From assembly GCA_947168885.1 (NCBI GenBank), contig CAMVNQ010000004.1:210261-274260 (forward strand): a stretch of DNA of 64,000 nt, given 5' to 3'. The translations under genes were made by a program, and so were the position numbers. Shown here in pieces: positions 51,362-59,691 of this stretch. The notes beneath the pieces were generated by a model. That model was not told the DNA's origin and searched no databases. It was given only the letters and a program-made list of their open reading frames with translations. Each line of letters starts with the position of its first letter. Within the stretch, counting starts at the first letter, position 1. The stretch is from an uncultured Clostridia bacterium. GTDB lineage: Bacteria; Bacillota; Clostridia; Oscillospirales; Ruminococcaceae.

Positions 51362-52222
51362 ATGAGGACCAGAAAATCCAGAAAAAAATATGGCGGGAGC
51401 CGCGGCGGCGACATAGCCATTTTTATACTGTTGGTACTGCTTGGACTGTTTATGCTGTTCCCTATCTATTTATCGGCGATACAGTCTATAAAGCCTTCGG
51501 AAGAGCTTTTCCTCTTCCCGCCGAAGCTTTACGCTATGGCACCTACCAACCAGAACTATGTTGACCTTATAAATACGGCATCAAATATGTGGGTGCCGTT
51601 CAGCCGTTACATCTTCAACTCGGTATTTGTATCGATAGTAGTTACTGTCGCACAGCTGCTCTTCTCATCATCTGCGGCTTACGCGCTTGCGAAGGTGCAG
51701 TTTCCGGGAAGAAAGATGCTCAACAAGATCATCGAGATCACACTTCTTTTCACAAGTACCGTACTTTACATAATGCAGTACATCGTTATGGCAACTATCG
51801 GTATCATCGATACCTATTTTGCGATAACACTTCCTTACATAGCGACTTCAATGGGTCTGTTCCTTATGAGACAGTTCATAGGACAGCTTCCCGACGCTCT
51901 CATAGAAGCAGCGTACCTTGACGGCGCAGGTCAGGTAAGGATATGCTGGCAGATAGTAATGCCGAACGTAAGACCCGCGTGGCTCACTCTTATGATCTTC
52001 GCGTTCAACGGCGCTTGGCAGATCAACGGTTATTCATTCATTTATAATGAGGCATTAAAACCTATCCCCACAGTTTTACAGCAGATAAGCGCTTCGGGTA
52101 TCGCCCGTGCAGGTGTTGCGGCAGCCGCCACCGTCGTGCTGATGATACCGCCCATGGTGATATTCCTGCTGTGTCAGAGCTCAGTCGTTGAAACAATGGC
52201 ACAGAGCGGTCTTAAAGATTAA
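51362..52222 (+). CDS. CUT1-type sugar ABC permease B1 (MalG-like)
   Basis: A 286-residue permease with six membrane segments and an EAA loop reading EAAYLDGAGQVRICWQIVMP (about 180-199), typical of MalG/LacG proteins. AAAGGACGG precedes the ATG. It pairs with the permease 54 nt upstream to form the first channel of the operon. Confidence 0.9.
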   Translation: MRTRKSRKKYGGSRGGDIAIFILLVLLGLFMLFPIYLSAIQSIKPSEELFLFPPKLYAMAPTNQNYVDLINTASNMWVPFSRYIFNSVFVSIVVTVAQLLFSSSAAYALAKVQFPGRKMLNKIIEITLLFTSTVLYIMQYIVMATIGIIDTYFAITLPYIATSMGLFLMRQFIGQLPDALIEAAYLDGAGQVRICWQIVMPNVRPAWLTLMIFAFNGAWQINGYSFIYNEALKPIPTVLQQISASGIARAGVAAAATVVLMIPPMVIFLLCQSSVVETMAQSGLKD

Positions 52223-52241
52223 CAGAGAAAGGATGATTTTA

Positions 52242-53840
52242 ATGTCGATACTGAAAAAGATTGCAGCTGCGGCGCTTTCTGCTGTTGTATCGCTTACCGC
52301 TCTCTCGGCTGTTGCTTCGGCAGATGAGCCGTACACCGGTTATAACTACGACTGGTGGGGCGACCCGATACCGTCACAGAACGGCTTCGTCGTTGACAGG
52401 GTCGTTAACGGAAGCGATATGGGACTCGACCTTTACGACTACAGCGACAGATCGAAGTCGATGCAGACACAGCTTAAGGACCTTGCGGAACCGTCGGATA
52501 TATTCATAGATCAGAAGTTCGGCGTGTTCTATGTTGTTGACAGCAAGAACAACAGACTTATCATAACGAACGAGGACTTCTCTCCCGACGCGACATCGGT
52601 GATCGAAGAACTTCACTACGGCTCTGAGTATCCCGAGGAAAAGAGCCCGATAAAGAAGACTACGTTCAAGAACCCCCAGGGTGTTTATGTAAGGACAGAT
52701 AACGATGGAAATACCTTGATATTCGTCGCGGACTATGATAACAACCGAGTTGTTATGTTCACGCCCGACAAGGAAATAAAAATGGAATATGTACGTCCGT
52801 CAAAGGACGTATTCGATGAGGATAAGACCTTCAACCCGAAGAAAGTCATAGTTGACAGCGCGTTCAACGTATATGTCATCGTTCCCTCTGTAACACAGGG
52901 TGCGGTACAGTTCTCCGAGGACGGACGATGCAACGGTTTCTACGGTGCGAACAGAGTCGAGGCTACGGCAGAAGTTATTGCACAGTCGTTCTGGAAGCTC
53001 ATATATTCAAGAGAACAGATCATAGCGATGCGCCGTTCGGTTGCTATCTCGATAGCAAACCTCGATATTGATGATGAGGGCTTTATCTACACAGTTACGG
53101 AAAACAAGACTTCCGATACCGACGTTCTGAAAAAGCTCAACCCGGCTGGTACGAACATTTTCATAAATCTCGGCTATTCGGACTACACCTATGGTGACTA
53201 CGCAACGAGATACTATAAAGGTGTCAACTACGCTTCCGCGATAACGGACGTTGACGTGGACAGCGAAGGCAACATCTACCTGCTCGACTTCGCGACGGGA
53301 CGTGTGTTCCAGTACACAGACGAGTGCGATCTGCTCTTTATCTTCGGAACAAAGGGATTCAAGAACTCGCAGGGTACACAGAAGGGAACGTTCCGCTCGG
53401 TATCTGCGGTTGAGACCTATAAAGGAAAGGTCTATGTCGTTGATAATATCAAGAACAGCATAACCGTGTTCCGTCAGACAGAATTCGGTGCGATAGTCCA
53501 GAAGGCGATAAAGCTCTTCAATGAGGGTCTTTACGACGAAGCGAAGGCTCCGTGGGAGGAAGTTCTCAGAAGAGACGCAAACTACTGGCTCGCGTATATC
53601 GGTCTTGGAAATGCGTATCTGAACCAGAACGACTACGGAACAGCGATGAACTACTTCTACCGCACATCACGCGCGGGCTATAACAGAGCGTTCAAGAGCT
53701 TCAGAATAGAGTTCATCAGAGCAAACTTTACCTGGATGCTCATAATCGTACTTGTAATAATCGTAGGTCTTATCGTACTCAGCTATGTACGAAAGACTCT
53801 AAGTAAGAAAAAAGCGGCTAAAAAAGGAGGGACAGAATAA
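52242..53840 (+). CDS. Secreted NHL-repeat and TPR protein with a C-terminal anchor
   Basis: A 532-residue protein. Start MSILKKIAAAALS with AAAGGA 8 nt upstream. A signal peptide to about SAVASA is followed by a six-bladed NHL/SMP-30-like beta-propeller (about 50-405; blades such as FVADYDNNRVVMF and YLLDFATGRVFQYTDE), then a TPR pair (about 415-480; KLFNEGLYDEAKAPWEEVLR, ANYWLAYIGLGNAY) and a membrane helix (about 502-525) with a basic KKKAAKK tail. It probably sits outside the membrane, anchored at its C-terminus. The propeller could sense or bind a ligand. I know no function for this architecture. Confidence 0.78.
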   Translation: MSILKKIAAAALSAVVSLTALSAVASADEPYTGYNYDWWGDPIPSQNGFVVDRVVNGSDMGLDLYDYSDRSKSMQTQLKDLAEPSDIFIDQKFGVFYVVDSKNNRLIITNEDFSPDATSVIEELHYGSEYPEEKSPIKKTTFKNPQGVYVRTDNDGNTLIFVADYDNNRVVMFTPDKEIKMEYVRPSKDVFDEDKTFNPKKVIVDSAFNVYVIVPSVTQGAVQFSEDGRCNGFYGANRVEATAEVIAQSFWKLIYSREQIIAMRRSVAISIANLDIDDEGFIYTVTENKTSDTDVLKKLNPAGTNIFINLGYSDYTYGDYATRYYKGVNYASAITDVDVDSEGNIYLLDFATGRVFQYTDECDLLFIFGTKGFKNSQGTQKGTFRSVSAVETYKGKVYVVDNIKNSITVFRQTEFGAIVQKAIKLFNEGLYDEAKAPWEEVLRRDANYWLAYIGLGNAYLNQNDYGTAMNYFYRTSRAGYNRAFKSFRIEFIRANFTWMLIIVLVIIVGLIVLSYVRKTLSKKKAAKKGGTE

Positions 53841-54478
53841 TGAGATTTGATCTTGATTTACCTGCCTGGAAATGGCCGTTTTATGTGATGAGACACCCGT
53901 TTGAGGGATATGACGATCTCCGCTGGAAAAAAGGCTATAATATGAAGGTCGCATGGGTCATCGTCATTGCGTTCTTCATCGTAAGCGTCGCGAGCGCACA
54001 GCTCACAGGCTTCCTTTTCAACAAGACTTACGTTAAGGTATTCAATGTCATACCGTATTTCTCATCCTCGGTAATACTTTTCCTTACCTGGGTAGTAGGT
54101 AACTGGTCGCTGTGTACTCTGTTTGACGGCGAAGGAACCATGAAGAACATCTTCTGTGTTTCCGCGTATGCGCTTTTACCTTACCTCTTCTCACAGGTCA
54201 TAGTTATTATCGCAAGTAACTTCCTGCTCAGAACGGAGAGCGGCTTTATATCGTTCTTCCAGTATCTCGGAATGGTCTGGTCGATAGTACTGATGATCTC
54301 AGCTATGAAGACGGTGCATCAGTACTCGATCCCAAAAACGCTTGCGGCAATGTTCTTTACCATAGTCGCAATGGCGATAATCCTTTTCCTTGCGGTATTG
54401 CTTCTGACGCTCTTCCAGCAGGTATTCGTATTCGGATATTCCGTATATACGGAGCTTATGTACAGATTCAGTATTTAG
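53840..54478 (+). CDS. YIP1 family membrane protein
   Basis: A 212-residue protein with about five membrane helices. PAWKWPFYVMRHPFEGYDDLRWKK before the first helix and the repeated aromatic membrane segments fit the bacterial Yip1 family. Its start codon overlaps the stop of the NHL/TPR gene in TAATG, so the two are coupled and perhaps form a complex. The function of bacterial Yip1 proteins is not known. Confidence 0.8.
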   Translation: MRFDLDLPAWKWPFYVMRHPFEGYDDLRWKKGYNMKVAWVIVIAFFIVSVASAQLTGFLFNKTYVKVFNVIPYFSSSVILFLTWVVGNWSLCTLFDGEGTMKNIFCVSAYALLPYLFSQVIVIIASNFLLRTESGFISFFQYLGMVWSIVLMISAMKTVHQYSIPKTLAAMFFTIVAMAIILFLAVLLLTLFQQVFVFGYSVYTELMYRFSI

Positions 54479-54528
54479 CGGGCAATGCAGTAAGATGATT
54501 ATTTGATCAACCGGATGGAGGCTATAAA

Positions 54529-56868
54529 ATGCGAAATTTCAGGAAAAGGCTGCTTACGGCTTGTCTTGCCGCGGTCATTGCGGTGTCCGCAGCGTCTATG
54601 CCCGCGTGGTCCGAAACGGAGGATACCGCTGACATAGCGGACGCTCCCGCAGAGGAAGCCGCTTCCGAGGCAGGAGATGCCGAGGAGGACAACGGCATAT
54701 ATGTGACGGAAGCAGAGGCTATGGAGGGTATGAAGGTATTTGCCGAAAACTCTCGTCTCGCGCTTTATGTAAACGAGAAGAAAGCCATTTTCATGGTCGA
54801 GGACAAGAATAACGGCTATAAATGGTGGTCGGCATACTATAACACCGATTCCTCAAACAAGACAAGGTTAAGCAAGCGCAGCACACCTGTATCTATCGAT
54901 GTTGTAAGTACGGAAACAAAGACGGTTGAAACGTCGATCCGTGCGTATGACTCAGGCGTACAGAAAAAGTGCGAAAAAATAGAGAACGGTGTAAGATTTA
55001 CGTTCACTTACACAAAATATGGCATAGAGGTGCCGCTTGAGATCGTTATCAACGCCAACGGCACGTTCAGTGCGACAGTTCCCTCAAACATGATTGTTGA
55101 GAACAGACCCGAGACCGACCCCGTAACAAAGGAGACCGGTTATCAGATCCTCAACATCAATATCTGTGAGAACCTGGGTTCGACGGCATACAACGAGGAA
55201 GGCTTCTTCATTGTTCCCGACGGCTCCGGCGCAGTTATAAACTATAACAACGGCACGAGCTACGGTGACAACAACACCTTCGAGTCCAAGGTTTACGGCG
55301 AGGATCTCGCGGTCGGAAAGCTCTACGCGGGTGACATAATAGAAAAGGTGACTATGCCCGTTATGGCTACCATAAACAAGACCGGTTCCGCCGGACTTGT
55401 GATGATCTCTACCGACGGTGACGCTTACGCTTCCGAGCACGCAATGGTAACGGGACAGAACGTTACCGACCTCAACGCGTGCTGGTTCGAGTACACTCTC
55501 CGCACGAGAGACAATTACTACATGGGCAACAGCAACACGCCGCTTACGGTTTATGAGGCGAAGGGTATAAAGGCAGGCAATCTTACTACCACATATTACC
55601 CGATATACGGCGACGAGCTGAGTTACACAGATGTTGCGGATATTTACAGAGACTATCTCATAAATACCGTCGGCGTGCAGAAAAAGACCGAAGCCGACAA
55701 TGCACCGTTCTACCTCACGCTTTACGGCGGAACGGTTAAGACCCAGTCGGTAATGGGATTCCCCGTTGACATCCAGACGGCTGCTACTACATATTCTGAA
55801 GCACTCGATATGATAAAGCAGCTTGAGAGCAAGGGTGTCAAGAACATAAAGATAATTTATGAGGACTTCAACGATGCGGGCATCGTCGGCGAAGTGGCGG
55901 CTACATTCCAGTATTCGTCAAAGCTTGGCGGAAAGAACGACTATCAGAAGTTAAAGAGCTATGTAGAGTCCCAGGGCTATGACATCTTCCCGAGCTGTGA
56001 CATCATGGAGTTCTACAAGTCCGGAAACGGATACTCCTTTACGCTCAACTCGTCAAAGCAGATCACAAAGGCTTACGCGACACAGACCGCGTTCGAACTC
56101 GCTTTTGGTCTTCCGCACTTAACTAAGAACAGCTGGACTATTCTTTCACCGTGGTATTTCCCCGACATATTCAATAAGCTCACGGATTCATTCAGGGCAG
56201 AGGGAGCAAAGGGTATTTCGCTCAACCAGGCATCTAATACGCTGTACAGCGACTTCAGCCGCGAGAATTCGGACGGCAGAGCTTATATCATAAGAGAAGA
56301 CACGATAAACATCCTTCGTGCCGGCTATCAGAAGCTCAAGGACAGCGGCTTCAAGATAATGACCGAGAATGCGAACCAGTATATCCTGCCTTATGCAGAT
56401 TATATCAAGGATGTTCCGCTCTACTCGTCGAACTACGATATATTCGATTATGATATTCCGTTCGTTGAAATGGTGCTTCACGGACTTATCCCGTACACCA
56501 CGAAGGCGATAAACAGAAGCGCGGACGCGGAGGAGCTCAGACTAAAAGCTCTCGTTACGGGTACACCGGTGCATTACGAGATGATGTACGAAAATCCGAA
56601 CAAGTTTGCGGACAGCGAGTACGACATTTACTACTACACCAACTATAAGGGCTGGATCGACAGATCTGTGAATGAGTACAACCTTTTCGATGAGATCGTA
56701 AGATCCGTTTCCGACGCTAAGCTTGTGAAATACGAAGTTCTTGGCGCAAAGGAATTCAAGGCAACATTTGACAACGGTAAAGAGATCACCGTTAATACCG
56801 GTACGAATGCGATAAGCTTCAACGGTAAACAGATAAGATTAAGTGACTACGGATTGGAGGTCGAGTAA
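54529..56868 (+). CDS. DUF5696 domain protein, glycosidase-like
   Basis: A 779-residue secreted protein. Signal peptide to about MPAWSE, a short acidic linker (30-55), a beta-sandwich region (about 60-380), and a central region beginning APFYLTLYGGTVKTQSVMGF (about 395) that looks like a TIM barrel with strands VKNIKIIYEDFNDAG and DIFPSCDIMEF. DUF5696 proteins are of unknown function but this layout is like glycoside hydrolases. Candidate acids are in EDFND and CDIME; no lipobox or anchor is visible. Start has GGATGGAGG upstream. The context suggests a role in handling the polysaccharide that the transporters take up (inference). Confidence 0.78.
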   Translation: MRNFRKRLLTACLAAVIAVSAASMPAWSETEDTADIADAPAEEAASEAGDAEEDNGIYVTEAEAMEGMKVFAENSRLALYVNEKKAIFMVEDKNNGYKWWSAYYNTDSSNKTRLSKRSTPVSIDVVSTETKTVETSIRAYDSGVQKKCEKIENGVRFTFTYTKYGIEVPLEIVINANGTFSATVPSNMIVENRPETDPVTKETGYQILNINICENLGSTAYNEEGFFIVPDGSGAVINYNNGTSYGDNNTFESKVYGEDLAVGKLYAGDIIEKVTMPVMATINKTGSAGLVMISTDGDAYASEHAMVTGQNVTDLNACWFEYTLRTRDNYYMGNSNTPLTVYEAKGIKAGNLTTTYYPIYGDELSYTDVADIYRDYLINTVGVQKKTEADNAPFYLTLYGGTVKTQSVMGFPVDIQTAATTYSEALDMIKQLESKGVKNIKIIYEDFNDAGIVGEVAATFQYSSKLGGKNDYQKLKSYVESQGYDIFPSCDIMEFYKSGNGYSFTLNSSKQITKAYATQTAFELAFGLPHLTKNSWTILSPWYFPDIFNKLTDSFRAEGAKGISLNQASNTLYSDFSRENSDGRAYIIREDTINILRAGYQKLKDSGFKIMTENANQYILPYADYIKDVPLYSSNYDIFDYDIPFVEMVLHGLIPYTTKAINRSADAEELRLKALVTGTPVHYEMMYENPNKFADSEYDIYYYTNYKGWIDRSVNEYNLFDEIVRSVSDAKLVKYEVLGAKEFKATFDNGKEITVNTGTNAISFNGKQIRLSDYGLEVE

Positions 56869-56869
56869 G

Positions 56870-58036
56870 ATGAGTGATCTTGAAAACGAAATGCTCGGTG
56901 AGCAGCAGTCGGAAGAACTCAATAATACAGCAGAAATGACCTCCGAAGCTGTGGAAGAAGTAACAGAGAGTGCAGCGGAAGTTGTGGAGGCTGCACCCGT
57001 TAGAAAAGCGGCGGTGCACATGACTGCGTCGGCAGCGGCACTCAATGCGGACGGCGAAGTTGACATCCGCAGAAGAAAGCCGCGTGAGGTAAAGCAGATC
57101 AAGGAGTCCAAGATCTCCTATGAGAGAAAGAAGCAGCTCTACGGTTACGGCTTCGTTGCTATCTGGATAGTCGGCATTATCTATATGTTCATTATCCCTA
57201 TGGCACAGTCGCTCTGGTATGCTATGTGCAAGACCGAGCTCGTAAACGATCCTGCACGACAGGCGGAACTCGGAATGAGCGGTCCGGGCATCTATACCGA
57301 ATGGAACAACTTCGACAACATCAAGTGGGCATTTACGATCAACCCGGATTATCCGAAGAACCTTGCAACATCTCTCGGTGAGACAGCTTACACGGTACCG
57401 CTGGTACTTGTATTCTCGCTCTTCGTTGCTTTGCTTCTTAACGATAAGTTCAAGGGCAGGACGCTCGCCCGAGCGATATTCTTCCTGCCGGTACTTATAG
57501 CGACAGGACCTGTTCTCGGAGTTATCAACGGTGATATGCTGTCGCAAGGTATCTCAGATGCATCACAGTTCAGTGCCTTGTTCAAAACGGACTTCGTTGA
57601 AGACTTCCTTATGTTCATGGGTCTGAACAACATAAGTCAGCAGCTCGCCGATACGGTATCCGAAGTAACGAGCTCAATGCTCAACCTTATATGGGATTCG
57701 GGTATCCAGATACTCATATTCATATCCGCTCTTCAGACGATACCTGTTTCCGCGAAGGAAGCGGCATCTATGGAAGGCGCTACGGGCTGGGAATTTTTCT
57801 GGAAGATTACCTTCCCGACAATCTCGCCTATGATCCTCGTAAACCTCGTCTATACAACTATCGACGCGTTCGTAAAATCCGACAACCCCGTTATGAAGCA
57901 GGTAATGACCTACATCAAGCAGTGGGAGTATGACCACGCTTCGGCGATGGCATGGATATACTTCGCGATAATCGGAGTTATTCTCGCGATAATAACCGGT
58001 ATAGTTTCGAAGTTTATATTCTATCAGGTAGATTAA
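56870..58036 (+). CDS. CUT1-type sugar ABC permease A2, with an N-terminal extension
   Basis: A 388-residue permease. About 80 N-terminal residues are hydrophilic, Glu/Ala-rich and not part of the permease fold; six membrane segments follow. The EAA loop is EAASMEGATGWEFFWKITFP (about 293-312). It starts 1 nt after the DUF5696 stop, with GGAGG inside the previous gene. It differs clearly from the first A permease, so it is not a recent copy. Confidence 0.88.
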   Translation: MSDLENEMLGEQQSEELNNTAEMTSEAVEEVTESAAEVVEAAPVRKAAVHMTASAAALNADGEVDIRRRKPREVKQIKESKISYERKKQLYGYGFVAIWIVGIIYMFIIPMAQSLWYAMCKTELVNDPARQAELGMSGPGIYTEWNNFDNIKWAFTINPDYPKNLATSLGETAYTVPLVLVFSLFVALLLNDKFKGRTLARAIFFLPVLIATGPVLGVINGDMLSQGISDASQFSALFKTDFVEDFLMFMGLNNISQQLADTVSEVTSSMLNLIWDSGIQILIFISALQTIPVSAKEAASMEGATGWEFFWKITFPTISPMILVNLVYTTIDAFVKSDNPVMKQVMTYIKQWEYDHASAMAWIYFAIIGVILAIITGIVSKFIFYQVD

Positions 58037-58048
58037 GGAGGTGCTTCA

Positions 58049-59155
58049 ATGGACAACGAAAATATAAATGCTGTGCAGGGAGCAGCTTCCGTAAAGAAAA
58101 AGTCAAGACGTCAGCTCAAAAAGGAAGAAAAGAAGCGTTTAAGCAAGTTCCATGTTTCGAGCTGGGAGATCATTACTCACTACTTCAAGTACAACGAAGC
58201 GGAAAAGAAGCACTATAAGTACATTCTCGGACGCCGCGTAGGCTCGAAGGTATGGCCGATATTCAGATTTCTTATCCTCTTCGGTCTCGCTTTCGTCGTA
58301 GTTTATCCTATACTTTATATGATAACCTGTGCGATAAGACCGCAGATGGAGATGTCTGACCCGTCGATTATGTGGGTCCCGAAGACATTAACCCTGAGCA
58401 ACCTTCAGGAAACATGGGTGGCTATCGACTACCCGAAGCTCGTATGGGATACCGTTACGGTAAACGTTGTGAGCTCGATAATACAGGTTCTTACCTGTTC
58501 GATAGTCGGATATGGCTTCGCGAGATTCAAGTTCAAGGGCAAGAGCATCATGTTCGCGATAGTTATACTGCAGATAATCGTACCTACACAGGTCATCCTT
58601 ATTCCGCAGTATATGCAGTTCAGATACTTCAATCCGTTCGGACTTGTCGGGTTATTCAACGGCGGTCAGCCGATAAACCTTGCGGACTCTCCCCTCGCAC
58701 TCTATACTATGGCATTCTTCTGTAACGGTATCAGAGCGGGTCTGTTCATCTTCCTCTTCAGACAGTTCTTCAGAGGACTTCCGAAGGAACTTGAAGACGC
58801 AGCGTATCTTGACGGCTGCGGACCGTTCTCTACGTTCGTAAGAATAATGGTTCCGAACGCGTCGAACTCTTTCCTTACCGTATTTATCTTCTCGGTAGTA
58901 TGGTACTGGAACGACTCGTATGTTTCGGGAATGTTCTTCACAAAGTCGAACACTGTCGCGCTTATGGTAAGCAACCTGTGGCAGACGATCTCGGCATATT
59001 ACAGCCCGACCGGTACACCGACGGGTATTGCGTCAGACTGGCTCGTATGGATCGAGGCAGGATGCTTGCTCTCGATACTTCCTATCCTCGTTATGTATAT
59101 CTTCTTACAGAAGAATTTCGTTGAGGGTATCGAAAGATCCGGTATCGTCGGATAA
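58049..59155 (+). CDS. CUT1-type sugar ABC permease B2
   Basis: A 368-residue MalG-like permease with a basic N-terminal extension of about 65 residues (KKKSRRQLKKEEKK) and six membrane segments. The EAA loop reads DAAYLDGCGPFSTFVRIMVP (about 250-269). AAGGAGG precedes the ATG. With the permease 12 nt upstream it forms the second channel. The basic tail could pair with the acidic tail of the A2 permease (inference). It is the last gene of the operon. Confidence 0.88.
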   Translation: MDNENINAVQGAASVKKKSRRQLKKEEKKRLSKFHVSSWEIITHYFKYNEAEKKHYKYILGRRVGSKVWPIFRFLILFGLAFVVVYPILYMITCAIRPQMEMSDPSIMWVPKTLTLSNLQETWVAIDYPKLVWDTVTVNVVSSIIQVLTCSIVGYGFARFKFKGKSIMFAIVILQIIVPTQVILIPQYMQFRYFNPFGLVGLFNGGQPINLADSPLALYTMAFFCNGIRAGLFIFLFRQFFRGLPKELEDAAYLDGCGPFSTFVRIMVPNASNSFLTVFIFSVVWYWNDSYVSGMFFTKSNTVALMVSNLWQTISAYYSPTGTPTGIASDWLVWIEAGCLLSILPILVMYIFLQKNFVEGIERSGIVG

Positions 59156-59170
59156 AACAGAATCAATAAA

Positions 59171-59207
59171 AAACAGCAGACCCGAACCGAGTCTGCTGTT
59201 TCTGTAT
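59171..59207 (+). terminator. Terminator of the transport operon
   Basis: AAACAGCAGACCCG / CGAGTCTGCTGTTT with one mismatch and a 3-nt loop, then TTTCTGTATT. Same family as the hairpins at 2431 and 14654. Confidence 0.82.
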
Positions 59208-59232
59208 TATTACTGTATCCTGTCATTTTAAC

Positions 59233-59627
59233 GCGAAGCAAATAAAGTTTTTTTGAAAGGGGTTTGGGGGAAACTTTTTGTTCACAAAAAGTTTTCTCCA
59301 AGTCTCTTTAAAAAACGAGCCTGCGGATCCAAGGCGGAGCCTTGGCCTGGTCTGGCGCGGAGCGGCCAGCGGGGTCTCGGGGCAGAGCCCCGAGCGCGCG
59401 TCCGCAGACGCGCTGTCTGCTGTGTATCGCCGAGTCTGTGGCAAATGCGCTTGCGCGCTGATGAGGCTCTGCCTCAAACTCCGCCGGAGCTTCGCCCCGG
59501 ACTCGACCAGAGCTTCGCTCTGGACTCATGGACGCGTTTCGGTCGCTTCGCTTGAGACTTGGAGAAAACTTTTTGTGAACAAAAAGTTTTCCCCAAACCC
59601 CTTTCAAAAAAACTTTATTTGCTTCGC
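59233..59627. repeat. 395-bp inverted-repeat element with 74-bp arms
   Basis: The left arm 59233-59306 and right arm 59554-59627 are reverse complements across 74 bp with one mismatch (GGGGGAAAC against GGGGAAAAC). The 247-bp core is GC-rich, unlike its surroundings, and is packed with small hairpins such as CCAAGGC-GGA-GCCTTGG, CTCGGGG-CAGA-GCCCCGAG, GCGCGTC-CGCA-GACGCGC, CCGGAGC-TTCG-CCCCGG and CCAGAGC-TTCG-CTCTGG. Each arm holds an ACTTTTTGTTCACAAAAAGT palindrome. Beyond the arms, the two terminators are partly inverted too (GTCTGCTGTTTCTGTA). It has no gene I trust. Confidence 0.9.
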
Positions 59628-59650
59628 GCTTTCTAACTCGCTTTTACGCT

Positions 59651-59684
59651 AATTACAGAAACAGCAGACCCGAACTGAGTCTGC
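59651..59684 (-). terminator. Terminator after the cadA-type gene
   Basis: GCAGAC / GTCTGC stem (59664-59669, 59679-59684) with one inner pair and loop, followed on the minus strand by TGTTTCTGTAATT. It is 8 nt after the stop codon. Weaker than its relatives. Confidence 0.65.
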
Positions 59685-59691
59685 CGTATCG

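Noticed and set aside
59253..59652. Several 84-124 codon open frames inside the 395-bp inverted-repeat element, on both strands
   Set aside because: They read through the palindromic arms and GC-rich hairpins, have no ribosome site, and the two strands give nearly the same peptide because of the inverted repeat.
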